DNA of 16,243 nt. Source: Solobacterium sp. (lineage in GTDB: Bacteria; Bacillota_I; Bacilli_A; Erysipelotrichales; Erysipelotrichaceae). A program made the position numbers and the translations under genes. The notes beneath the pieces were generated by a model, which was given only the letters and a program-made list of their open reading frames with translations, had not been told where the DNA came from and did no database searches. Location of the stretch: contig JAEEHG010000257.1 in NCBI GenBank assembly GCA_016280695.1, positions 1 to 16,243 on the forward strand, written 5' to 3'. Below, one piece after another: positions 7,469-13,134 of this stretch (position 1 is its first letter; every line of letters begins with the position of its first letter).

Positions 7469-7960
7469 TCAGCGCATCCTTAGAAGCGTGCTGAGGACCC
7501 CGGCATACTGCAGGTAAACTGTCTCTGCCAGCTCGGTGTTCTTCTCCCCGATGCGGTCTTTCAGCAGGCCGTACAGGACATATTCCAGACAGGTCCGCCG
7601 GATCCGCGGCCCATCGGGGTGCTGTACCGCCCTGTGCAGGCAGTCCCTGATGATGCGGTCTGTCTCAGCTTCATATGATGATCCGTACAGGCTCTTCAGA
7701 ATGATGTGCAGTTCCGCTTCCTTATTCAGCAGGCAGATGAGCAGTTCCGCCGCGGAATCACGGACAGCTGGCAGGTCCTCCAGCTCCTCTTTGAGCAGGG
7801 CACCCGCATATTCCGGCAGGGAATGATAGTAGTAATAGAAACCCTGGCGGGTCAGGCCTGCCTGCCGGGTCAGGATGTCAACCGTGACCTCGTCTGCCGG
7901 ATGTTCTTCCAGTATTTCCAGCAGCGCTCTGCGCAGCCGCAGCCATGTTTTCTGTTTCAT
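7469..7960 (-). CDS. TetR/AcrR-family transcriptional regulator
   Basis: 163 residues, slightly short for the family. The N-terminal helix-turn-helix is clear: LLEILEEHPADEVTVDILTR then QAGLTRQGFYYYYHSLPEYA, about residues 13-53, with the typical G-[FY]-YYY-H/F motif after the recognition helix. The C-terminal helical domain (about 55-163) has no recognisable ligand-binding signature; this form, with a short C-terminal part, is like the DhaS or YxbF-type regulators. It would be a dimeric DNA-binding repressor. A GGGAGAAGGAAG purine run gives the ribosome site. No obvious target operon lies directly beside it; the palindromes in the upstream gap suggest it may regulate itself. No clear terminator is visible between it and the mnmE promoter. 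Confidence 0.85.
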   Translation of the reverse strand: MKQKTWLRLRRALLEILEEHPADEVTVDILTRQAGLTRQGFYYYYHSLPEYAGALLKEELEDLPAVRDSAAELLICLLNKEAELHIILKSLYGSSYEAETDRIIRDCLHRAVQHPDGPRIRRTCLEYVLYGLLKDRIGEKNTELAETVYLQYAGVLSTLLRMR

Positions 7961-8080
7961 CTTCCTTCTCCCTTTCCATGCGGGTCCTGCCGGCTTCTGT
8001 TTACCCTTGATATATAAGAGATATTAGATGAATATGTTTGTTTTTCTGCTTTACAGTTTGCGTGCGGAAAATGAATGTCT

Positions 8081-8094
8081 TACACGTTGGTGTA
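8081..8094. promoter_or_regulatory. Inverted repeat, possible operator
   Basis: TACAC-GTTG-GTGTA, perfect 5-base arms with a 4-base centre, about 120 bases upstream of the TetR start codon. Confidence 0.35.
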
Positions 8095-8117
8095 TATGTT
8101 AATTATTTCACATGCCC

Positions 8118-8136
8118 GCATGAACGTGTTTCATGC
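8118..8136. promoter_or_regulatory. Inverted repeat, possible TetR operator
   Basis: GCATGAA-N5-TTCATGC, perfect 7-base arms over 19 bases. A third copy of the arm occurs as CGTTCATGC at 8154-8162, matching the complement of GCATGAACG at 8118-8126. The size and symmetry suit a dimeric TetR-type regulator; binding is inferred. Confidence 0.4.
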
Positions 8137-8148
8137 CATAACTCCATG

Positions 8149-8170
8149 GTATGCGTTCATGCATGCATAC
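8149..8170. promoter_or_regulatory. Inverted repeat, possible operator
   Basis: GTATGC-N10-GCATAC, perfect 6-base arms over 22 bases, with the self-complementary ATGCATGCAT (8159-8168) inside its right half. It overlaps the third GCATGAA-type arm. Confidence 0.35.
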
Positions 8171-8180
8171 ACTGCTGCAG

Positions 8181-8215
8181 AAAAAAACAGCGGGCCGCAT
8201 CCGCGCCGTCCGCCG
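8181..8215 (-). terminator. Intrinsic terminator of the M20 peptidase gene
   Basis: On the reverse strand a GC-rich segment can pair CGGCGG with CCGCTG (one G-U) around a long loop, and it is followed directly by seven T. It starts about 20 bases after the stop codon. The T run is strong but the stem is imperfect. Confidence 0.6.
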
Positions 8216-8235
8216 TTTTGTCTGTTCAGGTGCTT

Positions 8236-9510
8236 TTACACTGTCTGGGTTTTTGAGATCAGCGGTTCAGCCACGCCTTCCACCCCGGTCAGGGCCAGGA
8301 CGCACAGCAGGTTCTTCTGCGCACCAAGGTATGCGTCAGTCGGGTCATACCATTCGCTGATGTCATGGGTGCCGCCGCTGGCGCCGCCGCACGAAATCGT
8401 CGCGGCCGGAATCCCGACAGAGAGCGGGATGTTGGCGTCCGTGCTGGACAGGGCCCGCATTTCCGGTTCAATGCCGGCTGCCGCAAAGGCATTGCGCAGA
8501 ATCGTCACGATCTCGCAGTTTTCATCCTGCACACCGCCGATGGAGCCGCCGATTTCTTCATAATCCAGTTCAATCCTGGCTTCGTAGTTAAACCGTTTTG
8601 CCGAACTGTTCCGGCCCAGCCGGTTTCTTTCCTCTTCCCAGCGGGCATATTCCTCTTCGGCGCACGCATGCGCAATCTCCAGGCACCGGGTCCGGAAGTT
8701 CCGCATGACATCGGCGTCGGCACTGCGCACGTCCATGGTAAAGGAGCACTCACTGGCAATCGAGGTTACCCCGGTGCCGCCCTTTACAGTGGATACGTTG
8801 AAGATCGTGAAGGGGTCTTCCGGTTCCCGTTCTTCGGCAATCCGGGCAATCGTACGCCCCATGCACATGATCGGGTTGACAATGCCGAAGGCCCCCATGG
8901 AATGGCCGCCCGGGCCGCGGAAGATGATCCGGAACTGGGTGTCCGAAACGCCGCCGTAGGTCAGGCTGTTCCCGCAGCCATCAATTGAAACGAACGCGTC
9001 GACTTTCTTTTCCTGCACGTTGAAGATATGCCGCATGCCGCGGAAGTTGCCCACGCCTTCTTCACCGACGTCACCGCCGATCAGCAGGGTGCAGGCCGGT
9101 TTGATGTCCGCTGCCTTCATCGCCCTGAGGATGCCCAGCACCTCGGCACAGCCGCGGGTATCATCACAGATGCCCGGCAGGCAGATCCGCGGACCGTCAT
9201 ACTTCAGCCGCAGTTCCGTATCCAGCGGGAATACGGTATCCAGATGGGCACTGACCATGACCACCGGGCTGCCTTCCGGCCCCGGAATCACCGCAAAGGT
9301 ATTGTGCACTTCGTCCTGGATGGTGTCATAACCCATTTCATCAATCATTTCCCGGAACCGGGCTGCTTTCTTTTCCTCGTGGTTGGAATACGCCGGAATC
9401 AGCGCCAGCTTGATCTGCTGTTCCACAATGTGATCCGCATCTTCCCGGATGAACTGCAGGGCTTTCTGTACCTTGGCACTGTCCCGCAGGGCTTCGATCT
9501 TTTCTTTCAT
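8236..9510 (-). CDS. M20/M25/M40-family zinc metallopeptidase (PepT/ArgE/DapE-like)
   Basis: 424 residues. Family members are two-zinc amidohydrolases: dipeptidases, tripeptidases, deacylases. Ligand motifs are visible: SAHLDTVFP (87-95) with His89 and Asp91, GICDDTRG (113-120) with bridging Asp116 or Asp117, GEEGVGN (149-155) with catalytic Glu150 and Glu151, SIDG (Asp177), and GGTHDISEW (379-387) with His382. The inserted dimerisation domain starts near FRGPGGHSMGAFG (197-209), with His203 as the usual cross-dimer residue. No signal peptide is present, so it should be cytoplasmic. GGAGGG precedes the start. The C-terminal GGTHDISE and GDVGEEG resemble tripeptidase T-like proteins, but specificity cannot be assigned. 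It follows the RraA-like gene on the same strand across a strong terminator, so it is probably transcribed on its own. Confidence 0.9.
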   Translation of the reverse strand: MKEKIEALRDSAKVQKALQFIREDADHIVEQQIKLALIPAYSNHEEKKAARFREMIDEMGYDTIQDEVHNTFAVIPGPEGSPVVMVSAHLDTVFPLDTELRLKYDGPRICLPGICDDTRGCAEVLGILRAMKAADIKPACTLLIGGDVGEEGVGNFRGMRHIFNVQEKKVDAFVSIDGCGNSLTYGGVSDTQFRIIFRGPGGHSMGAFGIVNPIMCMGRTIARIAEEREPEDPFTIFNVSTVKGGTGVTSIASECSFTMDVRSADADVMRNFRTRCLEIAHACAEEEYARWEEERNRLGRNSSAKRFNYEARIELDYEEIGGSIGGVQDENCEIVTILRNAFAAAGIEPEMRALSSTDANIPLSVGIPAATISCGGASGGTHDISEWYDPTDAYLGAQKNLLCVLALTGVEGVAEPLISKTQTV

Positions 9511-9537
9511 GGTTACCCTCCGTCATTTTCTGGATTT

Positions 9538-9546
9538 ATATTATCA
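9538..9546 (-). promoter_or_regulatory. Possible extended -10 of the M20 peptidase gene
   Basis: TGATAATAT on the reverse strand fits TGnTAnnnT, about 28 bases before the start and just after the terminator of the preceding operon. No clear -35 box is seen. Confidence 0.4.
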
Positions 9547-9574
9547 TGCCTGAAAATCAAATTGCATCGGACAC

Positions 9575-9597
9575 AAAAAGGAGGACTTTCGTCCTCC
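9575..9597 (-). terminator. Strong intrinsic terminator of the symporter-aldolase operon
   Basis: On the reverse strand, GGAGGAC-GAAA-GTCCTCC (7-bp perfect stem, GNRA-type tetraloop, 9580-9597) is followed by five T. It lies 5 bases beyond the RraA-like stop codon. Confidence 0.92.
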
Positions 9598-9602
9598 CGG
9601 AA

Positions 9603-10241
9603 TCAGCCTTTCACGGCAGCGATCAGACGGTCGAAACCGTAGATCTCCAGAGTTGTTTTTCCGGCCCTGAGTTCCTGCAGGATCATCTGTTCCTTATCGT
9701 ATTTCTTCAGGGCATTGGCAAATACCTCTTCCGCTTCATCCTGCGGGACCACAACCACCCCGTCGCCGTCCGCGAAGATAATGTCGCCCGGACAGACGCA
9801 TACACCGCCGGCCATGACCGGAATGTTGATGCGGGCAAGGGATTTTTTAACCGTTCCGGCCGGGCATGTGCCGCGGGAATAGACCGGGAATTTCAGCGCT
9901 TTGATATCCTCACGGTCCCGGCAGGTACCGTCAATGATCACGCCGGCAATCCCTCTTGCCAGACAGGCGTTGGCCATCATATCCCCGAAGTGGCCGCCAT
10001 GGCGGTAGCCGCCGCAGGCAAACACCAGCACATCGCCTTTCCCGGCCGCGTAAATGCCCTCATGCAGGGCCAGGTTGTCACCCGGCTGACACTGTACGGT
10101 CACCGCCCTGCCGATCAGATGCAGGGTCGTATCCAGCGGGGTAATGTCCGCGTCCATGACGCCCCCGTCCGGGTTGCAGTCCGCGACGTTTCCGGTCGGC
10201 AGTTTTCCCAGTTCCTTTATGATTTCCTTTGTCAGTTCCAT
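9603..10241 (-). CDS. RraA / 4-hydroxy-4-methyl-2-oxoglutarate (HMG) aldolase family protein
   Basis: 212 residues of the RraA-like fold. Family members are either regulators of RNase E (RraA itself) or metal-dependent pyruvate aldolases and oxaloacetate decarboxylases. The aldolase active-site pair Arg-Asp is kept in GVIIDGTCRDR (100-110; Arg108, Asp109), and a metal-site element is HGGHFGDMMA (81-90). N-terminal TGNVADCN (16-23) and C-terminal CPGDIIFADGDGVVVVP (150-166) are standard. RNase E regulation is unlikely as the role: the protein is longer than RraA and sits beside a transporter. It follows the symporter gene by 13 bases, which contain a CGGAGA ribosome site, so the two are cotranscribed. 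The likely job is cleavage of a 4-hydroxy-2-oxo acid taken up by the symporter, releasing pyruvate or a similar product; this is inference. Confidence 0.85.
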   Translation of the reverse strand: MELTKEIIKELGKLPTGNVADCNPDGGVMDADITPLDTTLHLIGRAVTVQCQPGDNLALHEGIYAAGKGDVLVFACGGYRHGGHFGDMMANACLARGIAGVIIDGTCRDREDIKALKFPVYSRGTCPAGTVKKSLARINIPVMAGGVCVCPGDIIFADGDGVVVVPQDEAEEVFANALKKYDKEQMILQELRAGKTTLEIYGFDRLIAAVKG

Positions 10242-10254
10242 CGTTTATCTCCGG

Positions 10255-11430
10255 TTATTTCAGCAGATTGATGAAGAATGTGATGATGATCGGATTGCAT
10301 ATGTTGATGAAGATTACCGTGACCACCGGCAGGACAAACCAGGCTGTCGGGGCCGGACCGTTCCGCTCGATGACTGCCGACATGTTCGCCACCGCGTTCG
10401 GTGTCTGACCGAGGCCAACACCGCAGTGGCCGGCAGCCATGACCGCGGCATCATAGTCCATGCCCATGGTCCGGAAGGTGATGAATCCGGCCCACAGCAT
10501 CATGACAACCGCCTGGGTCAGCAGGATCACGATCATCGGCAGTGCCAGATCGATCAGTTTGGCAATGTTCAGCGACATCAGCGCCATGGACAGGAACAGA
10601 TTCAGGCAGGTGTTGGAAATCACTTCAACTCCATGCATGCGCAGGTCCAGATGCCTCGCGTCCGCAATATTGCGGAACAGGGCACCACCGAAGAGGCAGC
10701 CGACATAGTACGGGAAACTCAGGCCTGTCATCTGCAGCAGTCTGGAAATATACGAACCGGCAAACGCGGCCAGCAGGATGAGCAGCACGCTGTTGAAGAA
10801 AGTCTTTTCCACCAGCAGGTGCTTTTCTTCTGCTGTTTCGGTTTCAGCTGAAGCTGTGCTCTTCAGGCTGTACTTCTTGATGAGGTGCTCGGCGACCGGG
10901 CCGCCGGTGATGCTGCCGAGCAGCAGGCCGAAAGTTGCGGCTGCTACGCCGATGGTGGTGCCGCCGTCAGCGCCGAGAGCTTCCAGGGTAGGACCGAACG
11001 AAGCCCCGGAGCCGACCCCGCCGGACATGGAAATGGAACCCATCGCCACGCCAAGCAGCTTATTGATGCCGAAGACACTGCACAGGCCGACCCCGACCAG
11101 GTTCTGCACAATCAGGAACAGAACCGCGCCGATGGCCAGCTTGGCCCCGAGCTTGCCGCTCTTTCTGAGAATCGCGAGGCTGCAGGTGAACCCTGTGCCG
11201 GTGAAAAACAGATTCATGAAGAAGTCCTGCAGTGTGTTGGTCATGCTCACTTCGAACAGACCGCTCTGATGACCCGCAAAGATCAGCAGGCTGCACAGCA
11301 GGCCGCCAATGACCGGCGCAGGAATGAAATACTTGCGGAAAAATCCGACTTTTGTTTTGATCCACCGGCCGAGCATATAGATCAGCACGGCAAGTCCGGT
11401 TGTCTGAATCAGATCAAGCTGAATTGTCAT
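10255..11430 (-). CDS. Sodium/glutamate-type symporter, ESS family (GltS-like)
   Basis: 391 residues, very hydrophobic, about 10 transmembrane helices in two inverted halves. The re-entrant-loop motifs of the ESS family are visible: GSISMSGGVGSGASFGPTLE in the first half (about 131-150) and AGHCGVGLGQTPNAVANM in the second (about 340-357). The hydrophilic loop KKYSLKSTASAETETAEEKH (around 185-205) separates the halves on the cytoplasmic side. The family imports glutamate, or related anions, with Na+. GltS-like proteins of this kind are often not strictly glutamate transporters, so the neighbouring aldolase may tell more about the cargo. A strong GGGAGGGAG ribosome site precedes the start at 11430. 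The upstream gene is a divergent LysR regulator, which probably controls it. Confidence 0.9.
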   Translation of the reverse strand: MTIQLDLIQTTGLAVLIYMLGRWIKTKVGFFRKYFIPAPVIGGLLCSLLIFAGHQSGLFEVSMTNTLQDFFMNLFFTGTGFTCSLAILRKSGKLGAKLAIGAVLFLIVQNLVGVGLCSVFGINKLLGVAMGSISMSGGVGSGASFGPTLEALGADGGTTIGVAAATFGLLLGSITGGPVAEHLIKKYSLKSTASAETETAEEKHLLVEKTFFNSVLLILLAAFAGSYISRLLQMTGLSFPYYVGCLFGGALFRNIADARHLDLRMHGVEVISNTCLNLFLSMALMSLNIAKLIDLALPMIVILLTQAVVMMLWAGFITFRTMGMDYDAAVMAAGHCGVGLGQTPNAVANMSAVIERNGPAPTAWFVLPVVTVIFINICNPIIITFFINLLK

Positions 11431-11460
11431 TTTGTTCTCCCTCCCTGAAATGGATTCATC

Positions 11461-11489
11461 TTTACGGACTCACTATAGACTGTTACAAT
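11461..11489 (+). promoter_or_regulatory. Possible promoter of the LysR-type regulator gene
   Basis: TTTACG (11461-11466), 17-base spacer, then TACAAT (11484-11489) preceded by TGT as an extended -10. Transcription would start near 11496, inside the proximal inverted repeat, which would permit self-repression. Confidence 0.45.
11472..11477 (-). promoter_or_regulatory. -10 box of the symporter operon
   Basis: TATAGT on the reverse strand, about 42 bases before the symporter start. The -35 position (near 11495-11500) is a poor match and falls inside an inverted repeat, the usual situation at an activator-dependent promoter. A transcription start near 11465 is inferred. Confidence 0.5.
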
Positions 11490-11506
11490 TCATTTGAATA
11501 ACGAAT
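11488..11506. promoter_or_regulatory. LysR-type binding site, proximal (activation-site position)
   Basis: ATTC-N11-GAAT, a perfect inverted repeat with the 11-base centre seen in many LysR-family boxes. Its centre lies about 32 bases upstream of the inferred symporter transcription start, covering the -35 region. Confidence 0.6.
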
Positions 11507-11521
11507 GATTTATATATTAAT

Positions 11522-11538
11522 TATCGTATTTTTCGATA
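11522..11538. promoter_or_regulatory. LysR-type binding site, distal (recognition-site position)
   Basis: TATCG-N7-CGATA, perfect 5-base arms that include a T-N11-A pair (11524 and 11536). Its centre is about 65 bases upstream of the inferred symporter transcription start, where the recognition site of this family usually lies. Confidence 0.55.
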
Positions 11539-11551
11539 TTTATGGAGGAGT

Positions 11552-12490
11552 ATGAATTTCGAACAGATCGAATCGTTTCTGGCTGTCGTAGCCAGCGGCA
11601 CAATATCCGCTGCAGCCGAGTCATTGTATGTCTCCCAGTCCACAATCAGTTCCCGGATCATGCAGCTGGAAAATGAACTGGGGGTTCAGCTGCTGATCCG
11701 CCGGCAGGGTCACCGGAATGTTGAACTGACCTCACATGGTGAGTCATTTATTCCGCTTGCCAACCAGTGGGATACACTGTTCCGTGAAACCCGTGCCCTG
11801 CAGATGGAACCGGAAGTCAGAAAACTGGCCATTGCCAGTGTGGACGCGGTCAACAATTATACGTTTACGAGTCTTTACAGCCGGTTTGTGAGAGCCTGTC
11901 CGGATATCCACCTGGAGCTCAAGACCCACCACTCCAATGAAATCCATGCCCTGGTGGAAAACCGCACGGCGGATATCGGTTTTGTCTACAGTTCTGCCGC
12001 CTGGCCTGATCTGATTTCCGAGCCGGTGTACAGGGAACTGATGTATCTGGTCTGCCGCGGTGACAGTTCTTATCATGACAATATCACCTGTGCCGAGCTG
12101 GAGGTGCGCAATGAGGCTTTCCTGAATTGGGGTCCGGACTACAAGCGCTGGCACGATGCCCACTGGAGTCCGTACCAATCCCCGTTTATCACTGTCAATA
12201 CCGGTTCAATGCTGCGCCACTATCTGGATGCCCCGCAGCGCTGGGCTGTAGCCCCGATGTCAGTTATTGAAGCCATGCACGAGGAGCGTAATCTGGTTTA
12301 TTACACCATCCAGAATGGTCCCAGCCCCCGCATCTGCTATAAAATCACCAGCCGGTTTCCTTCCCCTACCCGGATCAAGGCCATCCGGCAGTTTGAGGAA
12401 GAAATGCTGAATTATATCCGGAATGATTCCAGTGTATGTATCTATGAAGACTGGATGTTCGGCTCGAATATCTGGAAAGAAGAAAAATAA
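11552..12490 (+). CDS. LysR-type transcriptional regulator
   Basis: 312 residues, the normal length. The N-terminal winged helix-turn-helix is clear: FEQIESFLAVVASGTISAAA (3-22), then SLYVSQSTISSRIMQLENEL (24-43) and GVQLLIRR (44-51). The C-terminal periplasmic-binding-like sensor domain runs from about residue 90 (RKLAIASVDAVNNYTF) to the end; ADIGFVYS (around 139-146) is typical. It is divergent from the symporter-aldolase operon across a 121-base region with two LysR-type inverted repeats, which makes that operon its probable target. GGAGGAG sits only 1-3 bases before the ATG, an unusually tight spacing for a ribosome site; the protein start nonetheless matches homologues. The effector is unknown. 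Confidence 0.92.
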   Translation: MNFEQIESFLAVVASGTISAAAESLYVSQSTISSRIMQLENELGVQLLIRRQGHRNVELTSHGESFIPLANQWDTLFRETRALQMEPEVRKLAIASVDAVNNYTFTSLYSRFVRACPDIHLELKTHHSNEIHALVENRTADIGFVYSSAAWPDLISEPVYRELMYLVCRGDSSYHDNITCAELEVRNEAFLNWGPDYKRWHDAHWSPYQSPFITVNTGSMLRHYLDAPQRWAVAPMSVIEAMHEERNLVYYTIQNGPSPRICYKITSRFPSPTRIKAIRQFEEEMLNYIRNDSSVCIYEDWMFGSNIWKEEK

Positions 12491-12505
12491 CCGGTTTCCC
12501 GGTTA
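12488..12505 (-). terminator. Bidirectional intrinsic terminator between the LysR gene and the membrane-protein gene
   Basis: TAACCGG-(4)-CCGGTTA, a perfect 7-bp stem. On the reverse strand the loop is GAAA and the stem is followed by TTTTTCTT, a strong terminator for the membrane-protein/deaminase unit. On the forward strand it starts within the LysR stop codon and has only a weak T run. Confidence 0.85.
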
Positions 12506-12514
12506 TTAATATGC

Positions 12515-13075
12515 TCAGCCGCCCAGTGTGGCCCGCTCCGCCGGCACCAGGTCAATGGATTTCCATGTGCCCGGACCCTTGGTCTTCAGGTCATGAAGCC
12601 GGATCTCCGGGTTTTTCTTTTTCAGGAAGGCCGCCAGACGTTCTGCCTGCTGCGGGGTCGCCACCTGGGTGTCATATGTCTTCCCCCTGATGGTCAGCCG
12701 GACAGCCCGCTTGCCTTTTTTGCCGATCAGCAGTTCCGCGTCCGTGATGCCGGAATAATCATCCTCAATGACATCACCCCGGGCATAAGCCGCCATCCGG
12801 TTCTCCAGAAAAAACACATAGCCCAGCACCACGGCGTTCTTGTATTCGCTCTGTTTTTTGATATTGTCCAGCTGTCTGCCAGTATGCATGCGGTCCCGGA
12901 CATACAGGACCAGGATTACCACGACCATGGCCGTGCAGCCCATAATCACATACCGCAGCCAGTCCAGAAACAGCTTGCCGTTGATATATGCCAAAGTCAG
13001 AATTAAGGCGGTCAGGGCAAACTCAGCCAGTACATACCGCATGGCAATGAACCCCGCAACATATTTACGTAACAT
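12515..13075 (-). CDS. Two-helix membrane protein of unknown function
   Basis: 186 residues; I do not recognise the family. Two hydrophobic segments lie near the N-terminus: about 12-30 (MRYVLAEFALTALILTLAY) and 41-59 (RYVIMGCTAMVVVILVLYV). The rest (about 60-186) is a hydrophilic, probably cytoplasmic domain with many Lys and Arg. Its part ELLIGKKGKRAVRLTIRGKTY followed by ATPQQAERLAAFLKKKNPEI looks beta-rich with one closing helix, in the style of bacterial PH-like domains, but this is only an impression. The start at 13075 is chosen over a TTG at 13099 because AAAAGGAGA lies about 9 bases before it. It follows the deaminase-like gene by 59 bases with no terminator between, and both share the terminator at 12488-12505, so cotranscription is likely. 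A TATAAT at 13110-13115 could add an internal promoter. Confidence 0.7.
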   Translation of the reverse strand: MLRKYVAGFIAMRYVLAEFALTALILTLAYINGKLFLDWLRYVIMGCTAMVVVILVLYVRDRMHTGRQLDNIKKQSEYKNAVVLGYVFFLENRMAAYARGDVIEDDYSGITDAELLIGKKGKRAVRLTIRGKTYDTQVATPQQAERLAAFLKKKNPEIRLHDLKTKGPGTWKSIDLVPAERATLGG

Positions 13076-13134
13076 GAACCGGAATCTCCTTTTATACAAT
13101 AACTCTAATATTATACATGGATTTTTCTGTTTTC

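Larger units (their letters stand above)
7961..8235. other. 275-base gap upstream of the TetR gene, palindrome-rich
   Basis: No convincing protein gene. The left part (about 8000-8040) is AT-rich and presumably holds the TetR promoter, although no clean -35/-10 pair is visible. The middle (8081-8170) contains three inverted repeats described separately. The right end carries the M20 peptidase terminator. Confidence 0.6.

Noticed and set aside
8081..8170. CRISPR array or tandem repeat
   Set aside because: The repeats are short inverted repeats of different sequence without regular spacers.
8038..8563. Short forward-strand frames in the gap upstream of the TetR gene
   Set aside because: They run into the antisense of the M20 peptidase, have no good ribosome site and encode no recognisable domain; the palindromes explain the region better.
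9603..10241. RraA, regulator of RNase E
   Set aside because: The protein is longer than RraA, keeps the aldolase Arg-Asp pair, and is cotranscribed with a transporter, so an enzyme is more likely.
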